Shown: positions 33,741-41,015 of the stretch, piece by piece
Numbering within the stretch: the stretch's first letter is position 1
Layout of the letters: each line of letters starts with the position of its first letter
From: Actinoplanes campanulatus
Lineage (GTDB): Bacteria > Actinomycetota > Actinomycetes > Mycobacteriales > Micromonosporaceae
Direction of reading: 5' to 3'
NCBI RefSeq assembly: GCF_014647795.1
Contig: NZ_BMPW01000028.1
Location: 1-64,000 of the forward strand
Length of the DNA stretch: 64,000 nucleotides
Position numbers and translations under genes: made by a program
Notes under the pieces: model-generated
Seen by the model: the letters and a program-made list of their open reading frames with translations, nothing else
Told to the model about the DNA's origin: nothing
Database searches by the model: none

Positions 33741-34673
33741 ATGACCTCCGCGATCACCGTGACCGGGCTCCGCAAGTCGTTCGGCGACCAGGTGGTGCTC
33801 GACAACCTCGACCTGACCGTGGCCGGCGGGACGGTGTTCTCCCTGCTCGGCGCGAACGGCGCCGGCAAGACCACCACCGTCAAGATCCTGTCCACGCTGC
33901 TGCGCCCGGACGCCGGTGACGTCCGGGTCGCCGGGCACGACGTCACCCGCGACGCCGACGCGGTCCGCGCCGCGATCGGCGTCACCGGCCAGTTCTCCGC
34001 GGTCGACAACCTGCTCACCGGCGAGGAGAACCTGCGGCTGATGGCCGACCTGCACCACCTCGGCCGGCGCGACGGCCGGCGGAAGGCAACCGAGCTGCTG
34101 GAACAGTTCGGCCTCACCGACGCCGGCGGCAAGGCGGTCTCCACCTACTCCGGCGGCATGCGGCGGCGGCTCGACCTGGCGATGACCCTGGTCGGCAGCC
34201 CGCAGGTGATCTTCCTGGACGAGCCGACCACCGGCCTCGACCCGCGCAGCCGCCGGGACATGTGGCAGATCGTCCGGGACCTGGTCGCCGGCGGCGTCAC
34301 CATCTTCCTCACCACCCAGTACCTGGAGGAGGCCGACGAACTCGCCGACCGGATCGCCGTCCTGGCCGGCGGCAGGCTGGTCGCCGAGGGCACCGCCGAC
34401 GAGCTGAAACGGCGCATCCCCGGCGGGCACGTCCGCCTGCGGTTCGCCGAGCAGCGGTCCCACGACAAGGCCGTACGGGTGCTGGGCCAGACCGCCCCGG
34501 ACGGCGACGCGCTCGCCCTGCGGGTGCCCAGCGACGGCAGCGTCCGCTCGCTGAAAGCCCTGATCGACCAGCTCGAGGCGCACTCCCTCGAGGTCGGCGA
34601 ACTGTCCGTGCACACCCCCGACCTCGACGACGTCTTCCTCGCCCTCACCGACGACAAGGTGGCCATCGCATGA
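33741..34673 (+). CDS. ABC transporter ATP-binding subunit, DrrA-like
   Basis: The 310-residue ATPase has Walker A GANGAGKTT near residue 38, Q-loop VTGQFSAVDNLLTG, signature YSGGMRRRLDLAM, Walker B VIFLDEPTTGLDP and the switch region FLTTQYLEEADELADRIAVL, the pattern of drug-exporter ATPases of the DrrA class. A C-terminal domain of about 90 residues follows. It powers the permease encoded next, with which it overlaps by four bases (ATGA). Confidence 0.93.
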   Translation: MTSAITVTGLRKSFGDQVVLDNLDLTVAGGTVFSLLGANGAGKTTTVKILSTLLRPDAGDVRVAGHDVTRDADAVRAAIGVTGQFSAVDNLLTGEENLRLMADLHHLGRRDGRRKATELLEQFGLTDAGGKAVSTYSGGMRRRLDLAMTLVGSPQVIFLDEPTTGLDPRSRRDMWQIVRDLVAGGVTIFLTTQYLEEADELADRIAVLAGGRLVAEGTADELKRRIPGGHVRLRFAEQRSHDKAVRVLGQTAPDGDALALRVPSDGSVRSLKALIDQLEAHSLEVGELSVHTPDLDDVFLALTDDKVAIA

Positions 34674-35491
34674 GCACCCCGACCCTCACCGCCGCCCCGG
34701 CGCTGCGTTTCCACCCGCTGCGCGACTCGGTCACGATGCTGCGCCGCAACCTCAAGCGCATGCTGCGATACCCGTCGATGACCGTCCTGCTCATCGGCAT
34801 GCCGGTCATCTTCCTGCTGCTGTTCGTCTACGTGTTCGGCGGCACGATGGGCGCCGGTCTCGGCGGGTCCGCGGCCGACGGGCGCGCCGCCTACGCCAAC
34901 TACCTGACCCCCGGCATCCTGCTGATGACCGTGATGTCCACGGTGCAGGGCACCGCCATCTCGATCGCCATGGACATGACCGAGGGCATCATCACCCGGT
35001 TCCGGACCATGCACATCGCCCGCGTCTCGGTACTGACCGGGCACGTCATCGGCAGCCTCATCCAGGCGATGCTGGCGGTCGCCGTGGTGACCGGCGTGGC
35101 CCTGCTGGTCGGCTTCGACCCCACGGCCGACCTGCTCGGATGGCTGGCCACGGCCGGCTTCGTCGCGGCCGTGTCGTTCGCCTTCATCTGGCTGGCCGTC
35201 GCCCTCGGCCAGGCCAGCGGCACGGTCGAGACGGCCAGCAACGCACCCATGCCGCTGATCCTGCTGCCGTTCCTGAGCAGCGGCTTCGTACCCACCGAGT
35301 CGCTTCCGGCCGGCATCCGCTGGTTCGCCGAGTATCAGCCCTTCACCCCCATCATCGAGACCATGCGCGCCCTGCTCGCCGGCAACCCGCCCGGCAACGA
35401 CCTGTGGATTTCGCTCGGCTGGTGCGCGGTCATCGCCCTGGGCGGCTACCTCTGGTCCAAGCGTCTGTTCAATCGCGAATCCAAACTCTGA
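34670..35491 (+). CDS. ABC-2-type permease, DrrB-like
   Basis: The 273-residue membrane protein has about six helices (for example TVLLIGMPVIFLLLFVYVFGG, VIGSLIQAMLAVAVVTGVALLVG, FVAAVSFAFIWLAVALG) and the ABC-2 signature region NAPMPLILLPFLSSGFVPTESLP followed by WFAEYQPFTPIIETMRALL. It forms an exporter with the ATPase upstream. Substrate unknown; relatives export antibiotics or lipids. The operon is led by the RHH regulator, so export is probably induced by a ligand or stress through it. Confidence 0.92.
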   Translation: MSTPTLTAAPALRFHPLRDSVTMLRRNLKRMLRYPSMTVLLIGMPVIFLLLFVYVFGGTMGAGLGGSAADGRAAYANYLTPGILLMTVMSTVQGTAISIAMDMTEGIITRFRTMHIARVSVLTGHVIGSLIQAMLAVAVVTGVALLVGFDPTADLLGWLATAGFVAAVSFAFIWLAVALGQASGTVETASNAPMPLILLPFLSSGFVPTESLPAGIRWFAEYQPFTPIIETMRALLAGNPPGNDLWISLGWCAVIALGGYLWSKRLFNRESKL

Positions 35492-35494
35492 ACC

Positions 35495-35536
35495 GGTTTA
35501 TCGCGGCGGGCGGCCGGGAAGTACCCGGTCGCCCGC
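35495..35536 (+). promoter_or_regulatory. SigF-type promoter overlapping a hairpin
   Basis: GGTTT (35495-35499), a 16-bp spacer and GGGAAG (35516-35521) resemble the SigF/SigB-class consensus GGTTT-N16-GGGTA, 50 bp before the sigma factor gene, suggesting autoregulation. Positions 35506-35536 also form a hairpin: a 13-bp stem (12 Watson-Crick pairs and one G.U) around loop AAGTA. There is no T-tract. It may end the ABC operon transcript or act on the promoter. Confidence 0.5.
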
Positions 35537-35570
35537 CGTAGATTCCTGACCGACCGAGGGAGCAATCCGG

Positions 35571-36362
35571 ATGACCGTCCTCGCCGACACCGCCGTCCAC
35601 GACGAGGCCGCCACCAGCACCGACCGTGCGAGTGAGCTGATCAGCGCGATGGCGGCTCTGCCCGCCGGCCACCCGTCCCGGCCCGCCCTGCGGGACCGCG
35701 CCATCGAGGCCTGGCTGCCGCTGGCCCGGCACCTCGCCAACCGGTACGCGAACCGCGGCGAACCCCGCGACGACCTCCACCAGGTCGCCGTGGTGGGTCT
35801 GATCAAGGCGGTGGACCGTTTCGAGGCCGACCGGGGCGTCGACTTCAGCGGCTTCGCGATCCCCACCATCGTGGGTGAGCTGAAGCGCCACTTCCGGGAC
35901 CGCACCTGGTCGGTGCGCGTGCCCCGCCGCCTCCAGGAGCTGCGCCTGGCCATCACGGCCGCCAACAGCACGCTGAGCAACACTCTGGGCCGCTCCCCCA
36001 CGGTCGCCGACATCGCCGCCCACCTGGGCATCAGCGACGACGAGGTGGTCGAGGGCCTGGAGGGCGCCCGCGCCTACAACTCCACCAGCCTGTCCACCCC
36101 GGTCGCCGAGACCGGCACCGAGCTCGGCGACACCCTGGGCGGCGAGGACGCCGGCTACGAGGCCGCCGAGTTGCGCATCGCCCTCGGCCCGGCGCTGTCC
36201 AGCCTGGACGAGCGGGAGCAGAAGATCGTCACGCTGCGCTTCTACGGCAACCTCACCCAGCAGCAGATCGCCGACCGGATCGGCATCTCCCAGATGCACG
36301 TCTCCCGGTTGCTGGCCAAGGCGCTGGTCAAGCTGCGCGGTCAGCTCGAGGCCATCGCTTAA
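35571..36362 (+). CDS. SigB/SigF/SigG-family alternative sigma factor
   Basis: The 263-residue protein has region 2 (RDDLHQVAVVGLIKAVDRFEADRGVDFSGFAIPTIVGELKRHFRD), region 3 (RLQELRLAITAANSTLSNTLGRSPTVADIAAHLGI) and region 4 (LDEREQKIVTLRFYGNLTQQQIADRIGISQMHVSRLLAKAL). The sequence RTWSVRVPRRLQEL is typical of actinobacterial stress and sporulation sigma factors. No anti-sigma or anti-anti-sigma gene is adjacent, so partners lie elsewhere. A SigF-like promoter precedes it. Confidence 0.93.
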   Translation: MTVLADTAVHDEAATSTDRASELISAMAALPAGHPSRPALRDRAIEAWLPLARHLANRYANRGEPRDDLHQVAVVGLIKAVDRFEADRGVDFSGFAIPTIVGELKRHFRDRTWSVRVPRRLQELRLAITAANSTLSNTLGRSPTVADIAAHLGISDDEVVEGLEGARAYNSTSLSTPVAETGTELGDTLGGEDAGYEAAELRIALGPALSSLDEREQKIVTLRFYGNLTQQQIADRIGISQMHVSRLLAKALVKLRGQLEAIA

Positions 36363-36409
36363 CTTTTCCGGTACGCCCAACCCCGTCCCGCCTTATCAGG
36401 ACCGTTCCG

Positions 36410-36480
36410 CCAGCCCACGCGATCTCGCTGCCCGCTCCCGCCTGTGCCGCCCCCGCCGGGCTCAGATCGGTGGTCCCGCA
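36410..36480 (+). repeat. Inverted third copy of the dispersed 3'-flanking repeat
   Basis: Read on the minus strand this segment matches 38275-38335 with few changes (CACCGATCT, CCCGGCGGG, GCGGCACAGGC, AGCGGGCAGC, AGATCGCG). It lies about 50 bp after the sigma factor stop codon. The copies at 1-161 and 38270-38431 flank minus-strand 3' ends, so orientation relative to the upstream gene is conserved. Confidence 0.55.
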
Positions 36481-36508
36481 GGCCGGCCACCCCGCCGCTC
36501 GCACGCCT

Positions 36509-36565
36509 CCGGCTGGTTGTGGGTGCTGTCTCAACGGCGTTGAGACAGCACCCACAACCAGCCGG
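36509..36565. terminator. Perfect 57-bp palindrome (28-bp arms, 1-base centre)
   Basis: The arms run from CCGGCTGGTTG at 36509 to its exact complement ending CAACCAGCCGG at 36565, with a single G at the centre (36537). RNA from either strand would form an exceptionally long hairpin, with slight opening at the centre. There is no T-tract. It lies about 150 bp after the sigma factor gene, so it may be a bidirectional terminator. A mobile palindromic (REP/MITE-like) element is the alternative. Confidence 0.7.
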
Positions 36566-36639
36566 GTGGGGTTGTCCTCCGTACAAAACGGGGAGTTGAC
36601 GCCAGTGAGTGCGGGACCCGGGCGGCCGAGACTCGGCGT

Positions 36640-37083
36640 ATGACCATTCGGAGTACTACCGCTGTCCGGCCCGCCGCCGTCGATCTGGCTTTCTGGCTGT
36701 GGCTGGGCGCTCTCGGGGCCGGCCTCGCCGAGATGCTGCTGCGCTGGGAGGAGGCCGGGCCCGCTGGCATCGTTGTGCGGACCGGCCTCTACGCCGTACT
36801 CGCCCTCGTGATGGTGCGGATGCGGGACGGCCGCAACTGGGCCCGGCTCACCCTCGCCGTCGGGCTCGGAGTGCTCGGCACACTGTCGCTGATCATCGAA
36901 CCGATCGGCTGGCTGCTCGACGGCAACGACCTGGGCGCGGCCATCGAACGGGCCGACCTCACCGCCCTGCTCGTGGCCGGCTCCCGGGTGCTGCATCTGC
37001 TGTGTGTGCTGGCCGCGACCCCGCTGATGTTCACCGGCCCGGCGGCCGACTATTTCAAGACGACCCGGACCGCCACCCAGTGA
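36640..37083 (+). CDS. Small integral membrane protein, unknown function
   Basis: The 147-residue protein has four hydrophobic segments: LAFWLWLGALGAGLAEMLL, VRTGLYAVLALVMVRM, LTLAVGLGVLGTLSLIIEPIGWLL and LVAGSRVLHLLCVLAATPLMF. The layout is that of actinobacterial four-helix membrane proteins of unknown function. It stands alone after the palindrome; no clear ribosome-binding site precedes the ATG. Codon usage and hydrophobic pattern support a real gene. Confidence 0.75.
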   Translation: MTIRSTTAVRPAAVDLAFWLWLGALGAGLAEMLLRWEEAGPAGIVVRTGLYAVLALVMVRMRDGRNWARLTLAVGLGVLGTLSLIIEPIGWLLDGNDLGAAIERADLTALLVAGSRVLHLLCVLAATPLMFTGPAADYFKTTRTATQ

Positions 37084-37211
37084 TGTCTGCCGATCCGGCG
37101 GATCCGGTGAAGCCAGGGCACCGTGGCGTTGTAGAGGAACGCCGGGGACGGGATACGTCCTCCGGACAGCTCTCCACAGTGCCGCCACCGAGCCGGGCAA
37201 CCTCGTGCAGC

Positions 37212-37299
37212 GCGGCCTCCACCACCCCGCGGCGACGAGCTCTTGCCGTGGCCGGCGCGCTCGCCGCGATCAGCGGCCTCCACCACCCCGCGGCGACGA
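37212..37299. repeat. Two 27-bp direct repeats, 61 bp apart
   Basis: The sequence starting GCGGCCTCCACCACCCCGCG occurs identically at 37212-37238 and 37273-37299. The 34-bp spacer contains GAGCTCTTGCCG. Two copies with a CRISPR-like repeat/spacer size are not enough to call an array, and no cas gene is present. Confidence 0.7.
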
Positions 37300-37680
37300 C
37301 ACTTCGTGTGCGCGCAGAAGCAGGTGATCCGCCAGTGCGGCAGAACGCTCAGACCCACCAGCGGTGTTTGATCCGTGACAGCTCGCCGGCCGTCGCCTGG
37401 CGTCGATGTCAAGTCGCCTGTTCGCTTGCTTCCCGCCTTCGCCGCGAGATTCTGCCGTTCACCGCCGGCCGTCAGGACCATCCGTGAGCGTCGATGTAAA
37501 TCTTGAACGATCGTCGCCGGACGGTGCGATCTTGCGCAATCGCGGTCATCCGGATACATCCGATAGCCCAAGGCCTTCCAGGAAGAAGAGATCATCGGCG
37601 ATGATCTACCGCCGGGAGCCCCGCTCTTGGCCGCCTGCTCCCATTTCCGCAATCCCTCAACCGAGGAAGGGCGGCGGGGC

Positions 37681-37730
37681 CGATCTTGGTGAGTTGACCA
37701 CCCCGGGAGGTGGTCAACTCACCAAGATCG
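37681..37730. repeat. Perfect inverted repeat, 22-bp arms, 6-base loop
   Basis: The left arm begins CGATCTTGGTGAG (37681-37702) and the right arm ends CTCACCAAGATCG (37709-37730), around loop CCGGGA. TAAAAAGA follows on the plus strand, so neither strand has the T-run of a classical terminator. With no gene close by, a REP-like or MITE-like palindromic element is likely. Confidence 0.75.
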
Positions 37731-37996
37731 TAAAAAGAGTCCGATTGATGCCGCAGCCATCCGAATGCGCGACTCGACATCGCGGCCACCCACAACCGAG
37801 AAACAGGCTCTCCGGCTACCTCGGTCTTCCACATGAGCTGGTAAGTGGGGTCTCCCGCTCACGCGGAGTTCCGACCGGTCGGGCTTACGGAGGTGAACGC
37901 ACACGAAAGCCGCCGAGTGGGCGGCCGTCGCGGCGATAGGCCACGTAGGCGACCACGACAATGCCGCCGTGTGCACCCACCCTTGATGTAATGCGA

Positions 37997-38183
37997 CCAC
38001 CCACCCCAGGGCGACCAGCGCAACGGCCGAGGGCGGGCAACCCACGCCTGACCAGCCAAACCGCAACCACCCACCCACCCACCCAGAGCGACCAGCTCAA
38101 CAGCCGCGAGCGGGCAACCCTTACCTGACCAGCCAAACCGCAACCATCCACCCCAGAGCGACCGGCGCAACGACCGCGAGCAG
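37997..38183. repeat. Imperfect tandem repeat, about 2.5 units of 70-77 bp
   Basis: Units begin at about 37997, 38067 and 38144. Each has CCACCC-type lead, then GCGACCAGC/GCAAC, CGGGCAACCC and, in the first two, CCTGACCAGCCAAACCGCAA. The second unit carries an extra ACCC run; the third is cut short at about 38183. No coding function is apparent. Confidence 0.75.
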
Positions 38184-38269
38184 TGCCTGGCCTCAACACC
38201 GCGACCACCCCCAGCGTGATCAAGACGGCCGTGGGCGGCGGCAAATGAGGAAGTGGCCGGTCGGCTCGG

Positions 38270-38431
38270 CCTGCCCGGGCACCGATCTACGCCCGGCGGG
38301 CGCGGCACAGGCCGCAGCGGGCAGCAAGATCGCGCCGAACGAACGGGACAGCCCTGATGAGACGAGGACGAGGACACCCGTACAAGAGAAAGGAGACGGA
38401 AGCGAAACGCGGACCTCGACCACGAAGATTT
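38270..38431 (-). repeat. Copy of the dispersed 3'-flanking repeat
   Basis: Shares 24 identical bases (38291-38314) with 36-59 and further similarity to the stop codon of the adjacent minus-strand gene, as at the left window edge. It contains GTACAAGAGAAAGGAG and ends in TTTCTAG, the last three bases being the MFS stop on the minus strand. This suggests a duplicated gene-end element. Confidence 0.6.
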
Positions 38432-39757
38432 CTAGCGGAGCGGGACGCGCTCCGCCACGGTGTCGTCGAGCCGGGTGCCGCGGGTTTCCGCCGCGTAGCC
38501 GGCGACCGCGAGTGCGGCCAGCAGGAACGCCGCCGCGAAGACGGTCAGCGCGACCGGCAGGGAGAGGGCCAGCAGGGCGCCGCCGGCCAGCGGGGCGGTG
38601 ACGGCGCCGATGCGGGCGAACCCGCTCGCCGCGCCGAGGCCGGAGGCGCGCAGCTGCGTCGGATAACGCTCCGGGGTGTACGCGTAGAGCGCGGCCCAGG
38701 CGCCCAGCGTGAAGAAGTTCATCAGCCCCGCGGAGAGCAGCACCATCGCCGACGTGTCGGCCACCGCCCAGCCGAATGTGGCGACGGCGGCCGCGGCCAG
38801 ATACCCGGCGAGCACCGGTTTCCGGCCGGCCCGTTCGACCAGCCAGGCCGCCGACAGATAGCCGGGCAGCTGGGCCAGCGCCAGGAAGAACACGTACTGG
38901 TAGCTGCGCAGGAACCCGTACTCGTCGGCGAAGATCTGCGGCAGCCAGGCGAAGATTCCGTAGTAGCCGAAACCGATCAGCAGCCACACCGTCCACAGCA
39001 GAAGGGTGGTCCGGCCGAGCGCGCCGCGCAGCAGGTCGCCCGGGGTGGCCGCGCCCTGGCCGGCCGGCAGTTGGAGCGGCCTGGCCGGTGGCGTGACCCC
39101 GTTGATCCGCGCCACTTCGGCCACCAGCACGGACGCTCCGGCCACGTCGCCGCGGGCGAGCAGGTAGCGGGCCGACTCGGGCACCCGCAGCCGGGCCCAC
39201 AGCACCAGCAGCGCGGCGGCCGCCGAGGTGGCCAGCAGCCAGCGCCAGCCCACCGTCGGCATGATGATCAAGGCGAGCGCGGCCGCGGCCACCGTGCCGA
39301 CCGCCCACCAGCTCTCCAACAGCACCAGCCAGCGGCCCCGGTCGCGGGTCGGCAGGTATTCGGTGAACAGTGCGAAGTCCAGCGGCATCGCCCCGCCGAG
39401 CCCGAATCCGGTCAGTGCCCGCAGTACCGCGAGCCAGACCGGGCCGGGCGCGAACGCGGACGCCACCCCGAACACCGCGAAGATCGCGATGGTGAGCTGG
39501 AAGCCGAGGCGCCGGCCGACCCGGTCGGCCATGATCCCCCAGAACCAGGCGCCGGCCAGCATCCCGGCGAAGGTGGACGCCACCACGAGCCCGGCCTGCC
39601 CGGAGGTGAGGCCGAATTCCTCGGTGACGCCGGGCAGCGCGAACGACAGCAGCAGGATCTCGGCGGCGTCGGCGGCCCAGGTGATCCCGCACAGCAGGAA
39701 GAGCCGCCGCTGGAACCTGCCGAACCCGACCCGGTCGATCGCGTCCTGAATGTGCAC
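38432..39757 (-). CDS. MFS transporter (metabolite:H+ symporter / SV2-like subfamily)
   Basis: The 441-residue protein has twelve expected membrane helices. It carries the MFS loop motif MADRVGRRLGF between helices 2 and 3, RALTGFGLGGAMPLDFALFTEYLPTRDRGRW (typical of the sugar/aromatic-acid symporter branch) and VERAGRKPVLAGYL between helices 8 and 9. The N-terminus IQDAIDRVGFGRFQRRLFLLCG is characteristic of the niacin/aromatic-acid-type carriers. Substrate unknown. It is a single gene. Confidence 0.9.
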   Translation of the reverse strand: MHIQDAIDRVGFGRFQRRLFLLCGITWAADAAEILLLSFALPGVTEEFGLTSGQAGLVVASTFAGMLAGAWFWGIMADRVGRRLGFQLTIAIFAVFGVASAFAPGPVWLAVLRALTGFGLGGAMPLDFALFTEYLPTRDRGRWLVLLESWWAVGTVAAAALALIIMPTVGWRWLLATSAAAALLVLWARLRVPESARYLLARGDVAGASVLVAEVARINGVTPPARPLQLPAGQGAATPGDLLRGALGRTTLLLWTVWLLIGFGYYGIFAWLPQIFADEYGFLRSYQYVFFLALAQLPGYLSAAWLVERAGRKPVLAGYLAAAAVATFGWAVADTSAMVLLSAGLMNFFTLGAWAALYAYTPERYPTQLRASGLGAASGFARIGAVTAPLAGGALLALSLPVALTVFAAAFLLAALAVAGYAAETRGTRLDDTVAERVPLR

Positions 39758-39909
39758 GCCAGCTCACGCTACCCGCGCTTCCCAACCGCATGACCGATTT
39801 CGGCCATCCGGGGACATCCGGTCGGTGGCGACGGCCGGGCCGTCCGTCGTGGTCGCCGACCGGTTACTCCGCCGCGACCCGGGTCCACCGGTCCCCTAAG
39901 GCGCCGGCG

Positions 39910-40239
39910 CTACCCGTCGGTGGTCTCGACGCGGGCGATGAGCAGCTTCAGCCGCGCGATCTCCTCGGCTAGCGCCGTCCGCCCGGCCGCGGTGAGGGTG
40001 ATCCAGGTCCGCCCCCGCTTGCCCTCGTAGCCCTTCTCGACGTCGATGAGTCCGGCCGTCTCCAGGACGCCGAGGTGCTGGGACAGGTTTCCGGCGGTCA
40101 ACTGCAACTGGCCACGCAGGTAGCCGAACTCGACCCGCCGCGCCTCGTGTGCGATGGTCAGGATGCCGAGGCGGACCCGCTGGTGCACCACGTCGTCCAG
40201 GCCGGTGACCGGGTGCGACGGCTCGGTCTCGGCGGTCAT
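39910..40239 (-). CDS. Winged-helix transcriptional regulator (ArsR/MarR-like, HTH_34 type)
   Basis: The 109-residue regulator has VHQRVRLGILTIAHEARRVEFGYLRGQLQLTAGNLSQHLGVLETAGLIDVEKGYEGKRGRTWITLT, the winged-helix with recognition helix GNLSQHLGVLE and a wing. No metal-binding Cys are seen. Its ATG overlaps the stop of the upstream membrane protein gene (ATGA), a common arrangement in which the regulator controls the pair. A TTGCAC-AA-GTGCAA palindrome upstream of the operon is a candidate operator. Confidence 0.87.
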   Translation of the reverse strand: MTAETEPSHPVTGLDDVVHQRVRLGILTIAHEARRVEFGYLRGQLQLTAGNLSQHLGVLETAGLIDVEKGYEGKRGRTWITLTAAGRTALAEEIARLKLLIARVETTDG

Positions 40240-40907
40240 CGCCGCCGGGCCAGTGCGAATCCGGCCGCGCCGAGCAGCAGCACCAGACCGTTGATGACCT
40301 GCTGTGGCAGGAACTCGGCCTGCACGCTCTGATGCGCCTGCCAGCCGAAGTCGATCGGCACCAGGACCACGGCCAGGTAGCCGAGGGTGAACAGCAGCAG
40401 TCCGGTGTTGCGCTCCAGCCGGGCCAGCACCAGCAGCGCGACGCCGATGATGCCCCACGGCGCGACCAGCCGGTCCAGGACCAGCCACCCGTACGGCAGC
40501 GGTTCGGTGGGTGGCGGGTTGTCGGCGAGATAGACCCGGACGGCGATCCAGGCGGCGAGGAAGACGAGGATCAGGGCGGCGCCGGTGATCGCATAGGGCA
40601 GGACGCGGGCGTCCACCCCGCGGGACCGGGCGATCCGCCGGTAGACGTAGGCGATCGCCGCATACGCCACCAGCAGTGCGGGCGGCCAGTAATACAGCAC
40701 ACCGTCACGGGAGAACTCGCACTCGCCGGTGGGCGCGCAATCGACCTGCATGCCGAACCAGTCGAACGGGATCGCCGCGAACGTCACGACGGCCAGCACC
40801 AGCAGTGCGACCCAGGTCACCCGCTGGTCGCGCCGGACCCGGTGGGCGAGGTCGTGCACCTCGGACAGCAGCCGGCGGGGGTCGCCGGGCACCGCATCAG
40901 TTGTCAT
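40236..40907 (-). CDS. Integral membrane protein, unknown function
   Basis: The 223-residue protein has about five membrane helices (VTWVALLVLAVVTFAAIPFDWFG, YYWPPALLVAYAAIAYVYRRI, ALILVFLAAWIAVRVYL, APWGIIGVALLVLARL, LLLFTLGYLAVVLVPI) and a C-terminal hydrophobic segment. An outer loop holds two Cys (DCAPTGEC). It is the first gene of a two-gene unit with the winged-helix regulator and may be a sensor or target of it. Confidence 0.82.
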   Translation of the reverse strand: MTTDAVPGDPRRLLSEVHDLAHRVRRDQRVTWVALLVLAVVTFAAIPFDWFGMQVDCAPTGECEFSRDGVLYYWPPALLVAYAAIAYVYRRIARSRGVDARVLPYAITGAALILVFLAAWIAVRVYLADNPPPTEPLPYGWLVLDRLVAPWGIIGVALLVLARLERNTGLLLFTLGYLAVVLVPIDFGWQAHQSVQAEFLPQQVINGLVLLLGAAGFALARRR

Positions 40908-40934
40908 GCCAACAGGTTTCCATCACAAACTGAT

Positions 40935-40948
40935 TTGCACAAGTGCAA
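40935..40948. promoter_or_regulatory. 14-bp palindrome TTGCAC-AA-GTGCAA
   Basis: This perfect palindrome is 28 bp upstream of the membrane protein start (minus strand) and about 70 bp upstream of the EAL gene (plus strand). Its size suits a dimeric winged-helix regulator such as the one encoded downstream, which could therefore repress its own operon and perhaps the divergent EAL gene. Confidence 0.5.
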
Positions 40949-41015
40949 CCCTCAACTCCGGGGGTACGAGGACCGAAAGACATCAGTGTCCGCCACGGGA
41001 AGGAGTTCCAGGTTG

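Larger units (their letters stand above)
37084..38431. other. Gene-poor, repeat-rich intergenic region
   Basis: No open frame here shows a convincing protein: the candidates are Arg/Pro-rich or low complexity and lack start signals. The stretch holds a 27-bp direct repeat, a 22-bp-arm palindrome, an imperfect 75-bp tandem repeat and a copy of the dispersed repeat. Parts around 37480-37620 and 37730-37830 are visibly less GC-rich than the genes around. It may be a decayed insertion site or a hotspot for small repeats. Confidence 0.7.

Noticed and set aside
36509-36565. Insertion sequence terminal repeats
   Set aside because: The arms are adjacent with one base between them and no transposase lies inside, so they cannot be the ends of an intact element.
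37212-37299. Possible CRISPR array
   Set aside because: Only two repeats and one spacer, no leader and no cas genes.
37050-37652. Long minus-strand open frame across the repeat-rich region
   Set aside because: The translation is Arg/Gly-rich, has no domain pattern and runs through direct repeats, and it overlaps the end of a real gene. High GC alone explains the open frame.
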